Assembly (NCBI RefSeq): GCF_018223345.1
Contig: NZ_CP073587.1
Location: forward strand, 1,461,001 to 1,525,000
DNA: 64,000 bases
Reading direction: 5' to 3'
DNA from: Shewanella yunxiaonensis
GTDB taxonomy: Bacteria; Pseudomonadota; Gammaproteobacteria; Enterobacterales; Shewanellaceae
Position numbers and translations under genes: made by a program. Position 1 is the stretch's first letter. Every line of letters starts with the position of its first letter. Shown here in pieces: positions 17,779 through 27,184 of the stretch. Below the pieces are notes generated by a model that was not told the origin of the DNA, did not search any database, and was given only the letters and a program-made list of their open reading frames with translations.

Positions 17779-18330
17779 TTGGATGCTTTAACTCTTCTTT
17801 TGACACGTCAATCCTGTCCGCGGTTGATTGCGCCAGCGCCAAGTGAAGCGCAACTGAAAGTCATTTTGGATGCTGCCGCCCGAGTGCCGGATCATGGTGG
17901 TCTGACACCTTGGGAATTTATCATTGCGACCGGTGAGGGATTGAACCGTCTGGCCGACGTCTTTGTCGCCGCTGCGACTGAGGCGGGTGAAGACGATGAC
18001 TTCATTGCCAAGGCGGGAAATATGCCCTTGCGGGCACCTATGGTTATTACTGTGGTAGCCAAAACCCGCAGTGATATCAAAAAGGTACCGGAGCTGGAAC
18101 AGCAATTAGCGGCCGGATGTGCGGTGATGGCGATGCAGCAGGCCGCATTTGCTCAAGGGTTGGGTGGCATCTGGCGCACCGGCAATTTTGCGTTTGATGA
18201 AACCGTTAATACAGCATTGGGGTTAGAGGTCACAGATCAAATCGTCGGTTTCCTGTACCTGGGGACGCCAGCGATCGATATGCCTTTGAAACCACAAAAG
18301 GATGGCAGTGCCTTTGCCCGTTACCTGTAA
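17779..18330 (+). CDS. YdjA-like NAD(P)H nitroreductase
   Basis: A 183-aa FMN-dependent nitroreductase-fold protein. It shows MDALTLLLTRQSCPRL at the start, AARVPDHGGLTPWEF (FMN-binding loop), AGCAVMAMQQAAFAQGLGGIWRTG and VGFLYLGTP, all close to E. coli YdjA in order and spacing. It probably reduces nitro or other electron-poor compounds in the cytoplasm; the physiological substrate is unknown. Translation begins at TTG 17779: AAAGG is eight bases upstream, no ATG competes, and the resulting MDAL start matches the family. Confidence 0.93.
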   Translation: MDALTLLLTRQSCPRLIAPAPSEAQLKVILDAAARVPDHGGLTPWEFIIATGEGLNRLADVFVAAATEAGEDDDFIAKAGNMPLRAPMVITVVAKTRSDIKKVPELEQQLAAGCAVMAMQQAAFAQGLGGIWRTGNFAFDETVNTALGLEVTDQIVGFLYLGTPAIDMPLKPQKDGSAFARYL

Positions 18331-18350
18331 TAAATACTGAATTAAGTTTG

Positions 18351-18376
18351 ATGCCGGCCAAGTGCCGGCATTTTGT
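18351..18376 (+). terminator. Rho-independent terminator
   Basis: ATGCCGGC, loop CAAGT, GCCGGCAT, then TTTTG, 20 nt after the nitroreductase stop. The remaining sequence up to 18610 is AT-rich and shows no gene. Confidence 0.85.
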
Positions 18377-18610
18377 TATTCGGCATTAGTTATTACTCAA
18401 ACAAGTCCTGCATTAGGTGTCTTCTTCAATAATCCATTTCTATAGAGCTGATGGATATGTATGTTTATTATTCGGTTGGTTATTTCATTACACCTCAAAT
18501 AATTTTGTGAGTAACTATTTGATTTGAAACTGTAAATTATTGCTAATTTGAAGTGTTCAGATTAGCTTCATGCTCCCTTTGGTGCGTACTTAATACGCTG
18601 GAGCATGACT

Positions 18611-19234
18611 ATGACCGATATGAGCGGTGAGGCATTTTTTGACCTGGTAGCGGATGCCTTGCAAGATGCTGGTTATATCGTGTTACCTCAGATTGTTGCG
18701 CCAATGCTTATCGGTTTATTACGCCAAAGTCTTGCCGAACAACAAGGTCCGAATTTTCGTGATGCGGCGATTGGTCGCGGAGGACAACAACAACTTAATC
18801 AGACGGTTCGCAGCGATCGTATTCGTTGGTTAACGGCGGATAATCAGCCTGATCAGCAGTGGTTGAGTTTGATGGATCAATTGCGTATCGGGCTCAATCG
18901 CCGACTGTTCATGGGATTGTTTGATTATGAAAGTCATTATGCCTGGTATCGTCCGGGAGCATTTTACCGCAAACATGTTGATGCTTTACCCGGAAGCCGC
19001 AATCGTATTCTTACCACTGTATTGTTTCTTAACGAAAACTGGCAAAGTGATGAAGGGGGAGAACTGCAGCTTTTTGATGAACAGGATCAATTGTTACAGC
19101 AGATTACCCCAGAAGCTGGCACCTTAGTGATCTTCCTCAGTGAACGTTTTCCTCATGAAGTGCTCCCCACACGGCGTGGTCGCGGTAGCATCGCCGGCTG
19201 GTTTCGTGTCAGTAACAGCCATTACGGCTTTTGA
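18611..19234 (+). CDS. Prolyl-hydroxylase-like 2OG-Fe(II) oxygenase
   Basis: A 207-aa cytoplasmic dioxygenase. Iron ligands are visible as HVD (in YRKHVDALPG) and the distal His in RFPHEVLPT; the 2-oxoglutarate-binding Arg is in GSIAGWFR. SDRIRWLTAD and TTVLFLNENWQSDEGGEL resemble the bacterial prolyl hydroxylase PPHD, which in Pseudomonas modifies a proline of elongation factor Tu. The substrate here is not shown. ATG 18611 is preferred to 18605 because TGGAG at 18599-18603 is seven bases before it. It is monocistronic by appearance. Confidence 0.85.
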   Translation: MTDMSGEAFFDLVADALQDAGYIVLPQIVAPMLIGLLRQSLAEQQGPNFRDAAIGRGGQQQLNQTVRSDRIRWLTADNQPDQQWLSLMDQLRIGLNRRLFMGLFDYESHYAWYRPGAFYRKHVDALPGSRNRILTTVLFLNENWQSDEGGELQLFDEQDQLLQQITPEAGTLVIFLSERFPHEVLPTRRGRGSIAGWFRVSNSHYGF

Positions 19235-19376
19235 TGACCATAAGTCTCTGAATTTGTATTGCATTAGCTTGTCCATTCCTACGGAATTCGTGCTAGTCTG
19301 TTAATAAAAGGTCTGCGGCACTATTGTGAGTGTCGGCCTGACCACCAAGAAAGACTAGGCGAGAAGGAGAAGCATT

Positions 19377-19970
19377 GTGGGACAGGAAGGTTATTTATCC
19401 GGAGAGTATGTCATTCTTGAACCGCTGAGTATGGATCACCTGCCAGCACTGTCTTTGGCTGTGGCAGATGGTGAGCTGTGGAATCTATGGTATACCAGTG
19501 TTCCCCATCCTGATGAAATGAAAGCGTATATTCAGACGGCGCAGGAGTCTGAACAACGTGGCGAGGCCCTGGCTTTTGCCGTGCGGTGTCGAGAAACCGG
19601 TACTATTGTCGGATGTACCCGGTTGTGTAATTGGGATCAACCTAATCGTCACATTGAAATTGGTTACACCTGGTACAGCAAAAGTGTGCAGCGTACTGCT
19701 GTGAATACCGAGACGAAATTACTATTGTTGACCTATGCATTTGAAACGCTTGATGTTATCGCTGTTGAGTTCCGTACCCACTTCCATAATGAGGCGAGTC
19801 GCCAGGCCATTGCTCGTCTTGGGGCTAAACAGGATGGCATTTTGCGTAACCACCGCCTGCTTAAAGATGGCACTGTGCGTGATACCGTGGTGTACTCCAT
19901 TATTGATAGCGAATGGCCAGAGATTAAACAGCATCTGAAAATTATGCTGGCACATCATAAACAGCCGTAA
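19377..19970 (+). CDS. GNAT N-acetyltransferase, RimJ/RimL type
   Basis: A 197-aa cytoplasmic acetyl-CoA-dependent transferase. It carries the RimL-like core IEIGYTWYSKSVQRTAVNTE (beta4 and pyrophosphate loop), then VEFRTHFHNEASRQAIARLG and the C-terminal HRLLKDGTVRDTVVYSI. The family acetylates protein N-termini or small amines; the substrate cannot be told from sequence. GTG 19377 is the start, with AAGGAG seven bases upstream. A terminator follows at 20008. Confidence 0.9.
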   Translation: MGQEGYLSGEYVILEPLSMDHLPALSLAVADGELWNLWYTSVPHPDEMKAYIQTAQESEQRGEALAFAVRCRETGTIVGCTRLCNWDQPNRHIEIGYTWYSKSVQRTAVNTETKLLLLTYAFETLDVIAVEFRTHFHNEASRQAIARLGAKQDGILRNHRLLKDGTVRDTVVYSIIDSEWPEIKQHLKIMLAHHKQP

Positions 19971-20007
19971 TTCCGCGCTATAGCCGTTTACCTCAACGAT
20001 TACCTGG

Positions 20008-20033
20008 ATTCCCGGTTAAGGACCGGGAATTTT
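20008..20033 (+). terminator. Rho-independent terminator
   Basis: A 9-bp perfect stem (ATTCCCGGT with ACCGGGAAT, 5-nt loop) followed by TTT, 37 nt after the acetyltransferase stop. Confidence 0.82.
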
Positions 20034-20107
20034 GTGATCGTAATCAACTTGAAATTCATTTTTGACTAAAGTAGTTTTTATTCATTCAACAAAAAAGGAA
20101 GATCAGG

Positions 20108-20503
20108 ATGATAGTCAAACAACTCGTTTGGGCAGCGATGGCCATCGGCGTGAGTTCATCTGCTTTGGCCGGCGAAGCGGAACAGGCATTTACTTCAGAA
20201 TTACATCAGTGTGCCGCGTATTATCAGTTGGGCTCACAGATGGTGGCTGCGATGAATGCACCACAGATGGCCGCGGTCGGTGAGCGGTTGAAGAACAATG
20301 CTAAAGAAGCAGAACAACTGGCAGCAAAATATGAGTCAGAAGATGCGGCGCAGCAAGCGATTACCAAGGCCACTGAAGAGATGATGCAGTCAACCGGTGG
20401 TAAGGGCATGGGCGCGCTGATGCAGCGTTATAAGGATAAGTGCCAAGACATCCTTAACGATCCACAAAAACGGTTAGATTACTGGGTGATGGCAAAAATG
20501 TGA
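20108..20503 (+). CDS. Small periplasmic protein, unknown function
   Basis: A 131-aa exported protein. The signal peptide is MIVKQLVWAAMAIGVSSSALA with an ALA cleavage site. The mature part is helical, Ala/Gln/Met-rich, with two cysteines (HQCAAYY and KDKCQDIL) that could form a disulfide across a four-helix-like body. I do not recognise a named family. AAAAAGGAAGATCAGG precedes the ATG and a terminator follows closely, so it is a single-gene unit. The clear export signal and well-placed control signals support a real gene. Confidence 0.85.
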   Translation: MIVKQLVWAAMAIGVSSSALAGEAEQAFTSELHQCAAYYQLGSQMVAAMNAPQMAAVGERLKNNAKEAEQLAAKYESEDAAQQAITKATEEMMQSTGGKGMGALMQRYKDKCQDILNDPQKRLDYWVMAKM

Positions 20504-20511
20504 AGGTAATG

Positions 20512-20533
20512 GCCCGCTTGATGCGGGCTTTGT
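20512..20533 (+). terminator. Rho-independent terminator
   Basis: GCCCGC, loop TTGAT, GCGGGC, then TTTGTTTT, directly after the small periplasmic protein gene. Confidence 0.82.
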
Positions 20534-20669
20534 TTTACTGAATTTCTGCCACGAGCCACTGAAATTCTCATTGCTGTGATCATGCCGAGCTAGTTATATT
20601 TTACCGCTTGATTTTGCTTAAAATTTGCTCACACTACTAATGGCAGAAACCGCAAAATGGTGATGGGCA

Positions 20670-21716
20670 ATGGATTCGAGGATGAGGCACAAATCGCTGC
20701 TATATCATTGGTATGCGCAGCGAGCGATCACTGATGAAACAATGCCACAAGCGCTGGAGAGCGTGACCCATGCTTCATTTGCGCAGTGGCTGCGCTTCCT
20801 TAACCAATTGTTGCTTGGCAGTAGTGTGATGTGTTTCGGTTCATCACTCATCTGCTTCATTGCTTATAACTGGCATTATTTGACGCGTCTAAGTAAGTTA
20901 GCCCTGCTTGAGGCCATCTGGCTGGTGCTAATGATTGTGCCACTGGCTTTGCTTAAATATGTCTCTCATCATCCTGCAGTTAAACATGCTGTCAGCTGGA
21001 GTAGTTTACTGACCGCCATAGCTACGGGCGGGGTGTTAGCCTACATCGGACAGGCGTATCAGCAAGGTGCCGATGACTGGCAACTCTTTGCAGCTTGGTC
21101 GGTATTGTCGTTACCTTGGATTTGGTTAGGTCGTAGTGACTGGCATATTGGACTATTGGCATTACTACTGAACCTTTCCCTATTTTTGTGGTTTCAAGTT
21201 AATGATTGGCCGCTATTTCAACAATGGTTCCCCGATGAAACCTTCAGCTGCCTATTATGGTGGCAGGTATTACTGAACCTCGTGTTGCATCTGACATTAT
21301 TGTTTCTCAATCGGCGAAAGCCTGTTTGTTGGGGTGGGGCTAAGTTCTCCGAAGCATTGGCTGGCTTAGCAATGTGGGTCTTTATGTTGATTGTTATCGC
21401 TGATGCCATTTTTACGGGTAATTTTCTTCTAGAACAAGGGAATCGCCATTTTCTCTGGTCATGGTCACAGAGCTTTTGGTGGCTGATATCTGTGGTGTTA
21501 TTGGTAACTTATTGGAATCGCCACTGTTTGTATGGGCTAGCTTTGCTGATGTTTGCTCAGATCGTGTATTCCCAAATGTGGCTGCTGCGTTGGCTCAATT
21601 CGTCGCAGTTAGAAACGTACGGCTATTTGTTGATGTCTGCATCTTCTGTGGGAATGTCTGTCGCGGTGAGCTTGTGGTTACTGAAGTTGCAGCGTCGTTT
21701 TGAGGAGCAGCCATGA
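20670..21716 (+). CDS. DUF2157 polytopic membrane protein
   Basis: A 348-aa inner-membrane protein. A soluble N-terminal ~45 residues (HWYAQRAITDETM) precedes about ten hydrophobic segments; the region FLNQLLLGSSVMCFGSSLICFIAYNW matches the start of DUF2157. Function is unknown. It is the first of three overlapping genes with a fixed order in many gammaproteobacteria (DUF2157, DUF4401, GDYXXLXY), which implies a complex. Its stop overlaps the next start by 4 bp. A second possible start, ATG 20682, would shorten it by four residues. Confidence 0.87.
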   Translation: MDSRMRHKSLLYHWYAQRAITDETMPQALESVTHASFAQWLRFLNQLLLGSSVMCFGSSLICFIAYNWHYLTRLSKLALLEAIWLVLMIVPLALLKYVSHHPAVKHAVSWSSLLTAIATGGVLAYIGQAYQQGADDWQLFAAWSVLSLPWIWLGRSDWHIGLLALLLNLSLFLWFQVNDWPLFQQWFPDETFSCLLWWQVLLNLVLHLTLLFLNRRKPVCWGGAKFSEALAGLAMWVFMLIVIADAIFTGNFLLEQGNRHFLWSWSQSFWWLISVVLLVTYWNRHCLYGLALLMFAQIVYSQMWLLRWLNSSQLETYGYLLMSASSVGMSVAVSLWLLKLQRRFEEQP

Positions 21717-22774
21717 GTGCTCAGATACTTTGGCAACAACTGGCAGAACAACGATTAGTGCAAGGACTAATGCCTGATAACGCGCCAGTACCTTGGTATC
21801 TGGTGGTATTACAAGCATTAGCCGCATGGATTGCCGGTGGTTTTATGCTGGGCTTTTTGGGGAGTTTGGTACTATTTCTTCCACTCCCTGAAATTGATGG
21901 TTTCATCATTAGTGCGCTGATTTGCTATGGAATGGCGGCATTTATTGTCTTCCAGCAAAAAAGTCACGCGAGTGGGCTGTTTGTTTCGCAATTGGGGTTT
22001 TGTTTTGCGACGGCCTCTTTAAGTGGACTTGCTATTGGTTTGTCTGAGCGCTTACACCTTAGCAGTGCTGATGTGTACCTGCTGTTATTGTTTCTCGGGC
22101 TGTTGCATTGGCTCACATTGCCTTTGTTTAGTATCCGTTTTTGTTCAGCATTGGTGATGTTGGCTGCCATGTCGCTGTGGCTACTGGAACAAGGATTAGG
22201 CGTCGCTATATCGCCGCTGTTGATGCTCAGCAGCTTCTGGCTATGGTTTCGCGAGCCTCATTTCGGACGCGGTAGAGATTTGTTGCGACCCTTGGCATTT
22301 GCCTGCGCGATGTTGCTTCCCTGGATACAGGAGCCTGTATTAAAAAGCGCCAGTAGTTTATTCCATCAACACCAGTGGTCACTTTTGAGTTTCTGGCCGG
22401 TGATGTTAGATCTATTGATCCTGGTGGCCTCGTTGTATTTCTTCTGTCACTGGCGACCGGCAACGTATAAACAGCGGCTGATAACCCTGATCTTACTTAT
22501 CCTGTTCGTCGGATGGCTGATTTGGATCCGCGGTTTAATCGCCGCATTTAGCATAATCGTGTTGGGATTCGCGACGGCTGAATGGCTGCTCATCGTCGTC
22601 GGTGTGGTTTCGATGTTGGGCTTTGGTAGTTGGTTTTACTATTCATTGGAATACACCCTGTTTACCAAATCCTGGTTGTTGCTTGGCTTAGGCTTAACCT
22701 TGTTGTTAACGCTTTGGTTTGTTAAGCATCAAACTCAGTCGTCGCATGATGCAGGGGAGGCGACACATGAATGA
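21713..22774 (+). CDS. DUF4401 polytopic membrane protein
   Basis: A 353-aa inner-membrane protein with about ten hydrophobic segments after an N-terminal amphipathic stretch (WQQLAEQRLVQGLMPD). It fits DUF4401 by size, topology and position after DUF2157. No catalytic motif is visible. It overlaps the upstream gene by 4 bp (ATGA) and the downstream gene by 8 bp, so the three proteins are probably made in equal amounts and act together. Confidence 0.85.
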   Translation: MSAQILWQQLAEQRLVQGLMPDNAPVPWYLVVLQALAAWIAGGFMLGFLGSLVLFLPLPEIDGFIISALICYGMAAFIVFQQKSHASGLFVSQLGFCFATASLSGLAIGLSERLHLSSADVYLLLLFLGLLHWLTLPLFSIRFCSALVMLAAMSLWLLEQGLGVAISPLLMLSSFWLWFREPHFGRGRDLLRPLAFACAMLLPWIQEPVLKSASSLFHQHQWSLLSFWPVMLDLLILVASLYFFCHWRPATYKQRLITLILLILFVGWLIWIRGLIAAFSIIVLGFATAEWLLIVVGVVSMLGFGSWFYYSLEYTLFTKSWLLLGLGLTLLLTLWFVKHQTQSSHDAGEATHE

Positions 22775-23294
22775 AGTCTATCGCCCAACTTATAAAGTGG
22801 CATTAATCGCGCTAGTGCTTGGCCTCTTGAGTCTATTGTTGGTCAATAGTGCGGTATGGCACAAAGAACAATTATGGCGATATGGCGAACGACTAGTACT
22901 CGAACTTGCACCTGTGGACCCCAGGTCATTGATGCAAGGTGATTATATGGCGTTGGATTTTACTGTTGCTCGACAATTACGCCAGGCACTGCGGGAAAAC
23001 GGTATCTGGCAAAGTAACTTGCAGGGATGGCTGTTGGTTACCTTACAATCGCACGGCCCCGCGAGTTACCAAGGTTATCGGTTGACGAATATTGAGAGCA
23101 ATATGACCGGGCAGCAGCGGCTCATCCCATTTAAAGTTCGTAAGGGAAGGGTGCGTATTGCCAGCAATGCCTGGTTTTTTGAGGAAGGGCAAGCAAAACA
23201 TTTCAGCGCTGCTCGTTTCGGTGAGTTTCGTCTCTCGCCTGAGGGTGAACTGTTATTGATCGGGTTGTTGGACGCTAAACTGCAACCTTTGTAG
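22767..23294 (+). CDS. GDYXXLXY-domain membrane-anchored protein
   Basis: A 175-aa protein with one N-terminal membrane segment (residues 9-26) and a periplasmic domain with the family motif GDYMALDF after VDPRSLMQ. ATG 22767 is chosen because GGGGAGG is eight bases upstream and it gives the usual short cytoplasmic tail; the longer frame from 22719 lacks this. It is the third member of the DUF2157/DUF4401 set. The GDYXXLXY domain is conserved but its role is unknown. Confidence 0.88.
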   Translation: MNEVYRPTYKVALIALVLGLLSLLLVNSAVWHKEQLWRYGERLVLELAPVDPRSLMQGDYMALDFTVARQLRQALRENGIWQSNLQGWLLVTLQSHGPASYQGYRLTNIESNMTGQQRLIPFKVRKGRVRIASNAWFFEEGQAKHFSAARFGEFRLSPEGELLLIGLLDAKLQPL

Positions 23295-23317
23295 GGTTTA
23301 AACCGCCACCCTCATTA

Positions 23318-24208
23318 TCAAAACAGATCTGCCAGAGCCTGCTCCAGCTTTGGAAACTGAAAACGAAAACCTTCGTTCATCGCTTTACTCGGGATCACAT
23401 ACTGGCCTTCGATTAGTAGTTCAGCCATCTCACCAAACAGCAGTTTCAACATAAATGCAGGGGCTGGCAGTATGGCCGGGCGTTGCAGGACTTTGCCCAG
23501 ACTGCGAGCAAACTCCGCATTACTGACGGGATAGGGCGCGGTGGCATTGTATATTCCATGAGCCTGTTTATGGCTCAGTAAAAACAGGATCAATTCCACC
23601 AGATCAGACAGATGGATCCAACTCATCCCTTGGCGACCATTCGCAATGGGTCCACCTAACCCCAATCGGAATGCGGGTAACATTTTCGCCAGTGCGCCGC
23701 CGTTAGCCGCAAGCACGACCCCAGTGCGAATAATGCAGACCCGAGTATTACTGGATTGCGCGATCAACGCGCGGCGCTCCCATTCCGCACAAATGTAGTG
23801 GCTGAACTCTTCTACCGGTGTTGCGTCTTCATCCAGTAGTGTTTCATCCTGACCACCATAATAACCGATTGCGGAGCCGCTGATAAAACAACTGGGGGGC
23901 GTAGTAGAGGCTTTAATTAAACTAGCGAGTCTTGAGGTGATATCCCACCGACTGCGGCAAATCACCTGTTTTTGCATTTCGCTCCAGCGTTTACCTACGA
24001 TGGGTTCCCCGGCCAAATTAATGACTGCATCAATACCATTAAGATCAGTGAGGCCGTCTAAAGAAGGAAGATATTCGTGGTGAATGCCCAGTTTTTGTCT
24101 GGCCACTAATGGATTGCGACTGACAATCACCAATTGATGTTCAGTTTCCAGGTTGGCGACCAATGCAGTACCAACCAGACCTGTAGCGCCAGTAATCAGT
24201 ATCTTCAT
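23318..24208 (-). CDS. YfcH-like SDR-family epimerase (TIGR01777)
   Basis: A 296-aa cytoplasmic NAD(P)-binding Rossmann protein with GATGLVG near the start, SRNPLVARQKLG after the second strand, INLAGEPIVGKRWSEMQK and a SGSAIGYYG active-site segment (YYG typical of this family). It ends with a DUF1731-type C-terminus (NEGFRFQFPKLEQAL). The substrate is unknown. It lies on the minus strand behind folX with 64 bp between; a shared transcript is possible. Confidence 0.9.
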   Translation of the reverse strand: MKILITGATGLVGTALVANLETEHQLVIVSRNPLVARQKLGIHHEYLPSLDGLTDLNGIDAVINLAGEPIVGKRWSEMQKQVICRSRWDITSRLASLIKASTTPPSCFISGSAIGYYGGQDETLLDEDATPVEEFSHYICAEWERRALIAQSSNTRVCIIRTGVVLAANGGALAKMLPAFRLGLGGPIANGRQGMSWIHLSDLVELILFLLSHKQAHGIYNATAPYPVSNAEFARSLGKVLQRPAILPAPAFMLKLLFGEMAELLIEGQYVIPSKAMNEGFRFQFPKLEQALADLF

Positions 24209-24272
24209 GCCTTATCTCCAGACCAATCTCTTTATGCTGATTATAGGATTGAGCAAAAAAACTGCTATAAAA

Positions 24273-24644
24273 TCAATCCTGCCGCTGCCAACTCAATTGT
24301 AAAGAAACGGAATCGGCAAAGCGTAACGCATGAGGTTTATCGACTTCCACCGTGGCGTACTCCACCCATGGATGTTCACTGGCAATTTCTAGAATTTTGC
24401 CGGTGAGGTGCTCTAATAGCGAGAAACGATTATCTTCCACCAGGGAAATGATGGCTTTAGTGATAGTTCGATAGTTGAGTGCATGTTCCATATCATCAGT
24501 TTTACGTGCTTTATCGGCAACATAATGGATGGTTACATTGATAATCACATCCTGACGGTTGTTGATCTCTTCATCCTTAATACCGATAAAAGTGCGCAAT
24601 CTGAGATTTTTAATGCGTATAATAGCCAATTCCGGGTTCATCAT
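24273..24644 (-). CDS. folX: FolX, dihydroneopterin triphosphate 2'-epimerase
   Basis: A 123-aa enzyme of the dihydroneopterin aldolase/epimerase fold, active as an octamer in the family. It interconverts dihydroneopterin and dihydromonapterin triphosphates. [37 protein letters not shown] and [17 protein letters not shown] follow E. coli FolX closely, including the catalytic Lys/Glu context. The start is at one of two adjacent ATGs (24644 or 24641); the longer frame extends with unrelated residues. It is divergent from the AI-2E-type transporter gene. Confidence 0.95.
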   Translation of the reverse strand: MMNPELAIIRIKNLRLRTFIGIKDEEINNRQDVIINVTIHYVADKARKTDDMEHALNYRTITKAIISLVEDNRFSLLEHLTGKILEIASEHPWVEYATVEVDKPHALRFADSVSLQLSWQRQD

Positions 24645-24721
24645 GTGATTACTTATTGTTTGATTTGCAGTTTTATCTGGAAGATTAGCAACTTTATCTG
24701 ATAACAAGAAGGAATTTAGCG

Positions 24722-25801
24722 ATGCTGCAGCCTTACAATCCGTCCATGACGCTGCGTACCTTTGCTTTAATGGCCTGTGTAGTCGTGGTTTTGGCGGGGA
24801 TAAAGGCCGCTGGAACTATTGTTGTCCCCTTTGTCTTGTCGGCATTTATTGCGGTAATTTGTACCCCGGCAATTGCTGCAATGACGCGCTATCGTGTGCC
24901 CCGCTGGTTAGCCGTGCTGGCGCTGATGGCACTGATTGTACTGGCAGGGTTATGGCTGGCGTCGGTCGTGGGTGGCTCAATCAATGAATTTTCTAAGCAT
25001 CTACCGATTTATCGCGCGCAACTGGTCGATCAGTTTTCTTGGATATTGGATAAATTGCGCGAATTTAATATCCAGATCTCCAAAGAGAAAGTCTTAGCCT
25101 ATTTTGATCCGGGTATGGCGCTATCACTCACTACTAATACATTGTCCAGCGTTGGAAACGTCATGGCCAACCTGTTGTTGATCATTTTGACCATAGTTTT
25201 TATGTTGTTTGAAGCTGAGTCATTGCCGCGTAAATTGCATATGGCATTGGACGATCCGGATATGCGTTTGTCGCAGATTGACCGCTTTCTGCATTCGGTT
25301 AACCAGTATATGGTGATCAAAACCTTAGTCAGCTTGGCAACGGGCGCTATTGTCGGTATTGGTTTGTGGATGATGGGCGTGGATTACCCTTTGCTGTGGG
25401 CGGTCGTAGCTTTCCTGTTCAATTATATCCCTAACATCGGTTCCATTATTGCGGCGTTACCGCCAGTGCTATTGGCATTTGTCCAACTAGGGCCAACCGG
25501 TGCCGGAGGTGTGGTGCTGCTTTATCTGGGCGTAAACATGGTGATGGGCAATTTTGTTGAACCTCGGTTTATGGGACGAGGACTGGGCCTGTCAACATTA
25601 GTGGTGTTCCTGTCCTTGATATTCTGGGGCTGGTTGCTGGGTTCTGTTGGAATGTTGTTGTCAGTACCTCTTACCATGATTGTTAAAATTGCGCTGGAAT
25701 CCGGCGATGGCAGCCGTAAATTAGCTGTTTTGTTAGCCGATGATGCCAGCGCATTTGCCGCTGATAATCAGCAACCGACTACCGAACCAGACAAAGAATA
25801 A
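24722..25801 (+). CDS. AI-2E family transporter, TqsA-like
   Basis: A 359-aa inner-membrane protein with about seven to eight hydrophobic segments. It has the family hallmarks [15 protein letters not shown] and [18 protein letters not shown] followed by [20 protein letters not shown], close to E. coli TqsA, which exports autoinducer-2. Other members export small solutes or ions, so the AI-2 role is not certain. GAAGGAA lies about eight bases before ATG 24722. The methyltransferase gene follows after 17 bp, likely in the same transcript. Confidence 0.9.
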   Translation: MLQPYNPSMTLRTFALMACVVVVLAGIKAAGTIVVPFVLSAFIAVICTPAIAAMTRYRVPRWLAVLALMALIVLAGLWLASVVGGSINEFSKHLPIYRAQLVDQFSWILDKLREFNIQISKEKVLAYFDPGMALSLTTNTLSSVGNVMANLLLIILTIVFMLFEAESLPRKLHMALDDPDMRLSQIDRFLHSVNQYMVIKTLVSLATGAIVGIGLWMMGVDYPLLWAVVAFLFNYIPNIGSIIAALPPVLLAFVQLGPTGAGGVVLLYLGVNMVMGNFVEPRFMGRGLGLSTLVVFLSLIFWGWLLGSVGMLLSVPLTMIVKIALESGDGSRKLAVLLADDASAFAADNQQPTTEPDKE

Positions 25802-25818
25802 AAGGATATCAGGTTAAT

Positions 25819-26733
25819 ATGCAGTTGTTATTGGATGCCATCAAAGCGTTGAATTTACCTGAGGATGCTACGCGTGTATTTCATGGCCGAGGCGGTTTAT
25901 TTCCGGGCTGTGAGCACCTTAATTTGGACTGGTTTGCACCAGTATTATTATTGACTTCTTTTACGTCACTCACTGACGAAGAAATTACCGCACTGCAGCA
26001 GGCATTATGCCAACGTATGGCGGAATTAAAGCGTCCCTGTAATCTTGTTTACCAATATCGTGCCGGTTACCAAAGTGATACTCGTATACTCTGTGGTGAA
26101 GTGCCAGAACCCCATATTGTCACGGAAAATGGCTGTCGTTTTCAGGTGCACTTATTAAGGGGGCAAAATCATGGGTTGTTTTTGGACATGGTCAATGGTC
26201 GTGCGTGGGTAAAAGCTCATGCGGCACAGTGTAAGGTATTAAATCTTTTTGCGTATACCTGTGGTTTTTCGGTCGCGGCGCTGGCGGGGGGGGCAGATGA
26301 AGTGGTCAACATGGATATGAGCAAAGGTGCTTTAGCAATAGGCAAGCAGAATCATCTGCTGAATGGCTTTGCAGCAGGCGCGCGGTTTCTCGGTCATGAC
26401 ATTTTTAGTTCTTGGGGCAAGTTAAAAAAACTTGGGCCCTTTGACATGTTGATTGCTGATCCGCCAAGTAACCAACGGGGCAGTTTTGTCGCTACCAAAG
26501 ATTACTTGCGATTATTACGACACTTACCGGAACTTCTGACGCCTGGCGCACAGGTGTTGCTATGTCTCAATGCACCGGAACTGGACCGGGCTTTTTTGAA
26601 AGCACAGGTCTTAGCGGCGGTACCACAACTAACACTGTTGCATCAGTTGGATAATCCGCCGGTATTTGCTGATAAAGACCCTGAAAGAGCGCTGAAAGTA
26701 TTTGTTTACCGCTATGATGGTGAACCGGTTTAA
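25819..26733 (+). CDS. Class I SAM-dependent methyltransferase (RlmI-related)
   Basis: A 304-aa cytoplasmic enzyme. The region LLRGQNHGLFLDMVNGRAWV leads into motif I VLNLFAYTCGFSVAALAGGA, then VVNMDMSKGALAIGKQNH and the catalytic-type motif ADPPSNQRGSF. This is the pattern of the COG1092/PF10672 RNA cytosine methyltransferases such as RlmI, but the N-terminal PUA domain is missing and DPPS replaces DPPx variants. The substrate is therefore unknown. It is probably cotranscribed with the upstream transporter. Confidence 0.87.
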   Translation: MQLLLDAIKALNLPEDATRVFHGRGGLFPGCEHLNLDWFAPVLLLTSFTSLTDEEITALQQALCQRMAELKRPCNLVYQYRAGYQSDTRILCGEVPEPHIVTENGCRFQVHLLRGQNHGLFLDMVNGRAWVKAHAAQCKVLNLFAYTCGFSVAALAGGADEVVNMDMSKGALAIGKQNHLLNGFAAGARFLGHDIFSSWGKLKKLGPFDMLIADPPSNQRGSFVATKDYLRLLRHLPELLTPGAQVLLCLNAPELDRAFLKAQVLAAVPQLTLLHQLDNPPVFADKDPERALKVFVYRYDGEPV

Positions 26734-26954
26734 TAACGCAGGTTATCGGGCACTATGCTTTGACTGTCACTTTCCAATAGTGATGCGATGCTGGCAGCAT
26801 CGGCATGAGTCATGGCAGAGAATTGAAAAATAAGACGATCCTGTACATCTAATGGTAAATGGATACGCTCCATAAACATTCTCATGCCCAGAATATCGCC
26901 GTTCCCAAACAGCCCCGCTAAAGTACGAGCCTCCATATCTAAAAGATGATTCAT
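26730..26954 (-). CDS. Conserved-looking small protein, unknown function
   Basis: A 74-aa cytoplasmic protein, predicted helical, with an acidic C-terminus. GGAGATCTT stands eight bases before its ATG. It converges on the methyltransferase gene and overlaps its stop by 4 bp. I do not recognise the family. Good ribosome site and compact placement favour a real gene; its small size keeps confidence moderate. Confidence 0.65.
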   Translation of the reverse strand: MNHLLDMEARTLAGLFGNGDILGMRMFMERIHLPLDVQDRLIFQFSAMTHADAASIASLLESDSQSIVPDNLRY

Positions 26955-27184
26955 AGCAAGATCTCCAGAGATAGAAATGCACCTTTATATAAGCAATAGC
27001 AGAATTACCATCGTAGCTATGGAATAAATTGCTTTTAAAACGCAGGGCATCAGATCTTTCTAGTCTTATAATGGGTGAAAATATTACGTAACTACTTTCA
27101 TTAAATACAAAATAATCATTATAAAGACCGTTAACGATGTTTTTTTGTTAGTCAGAAATGAAACAAAACTGTAATTTTTGAGAT

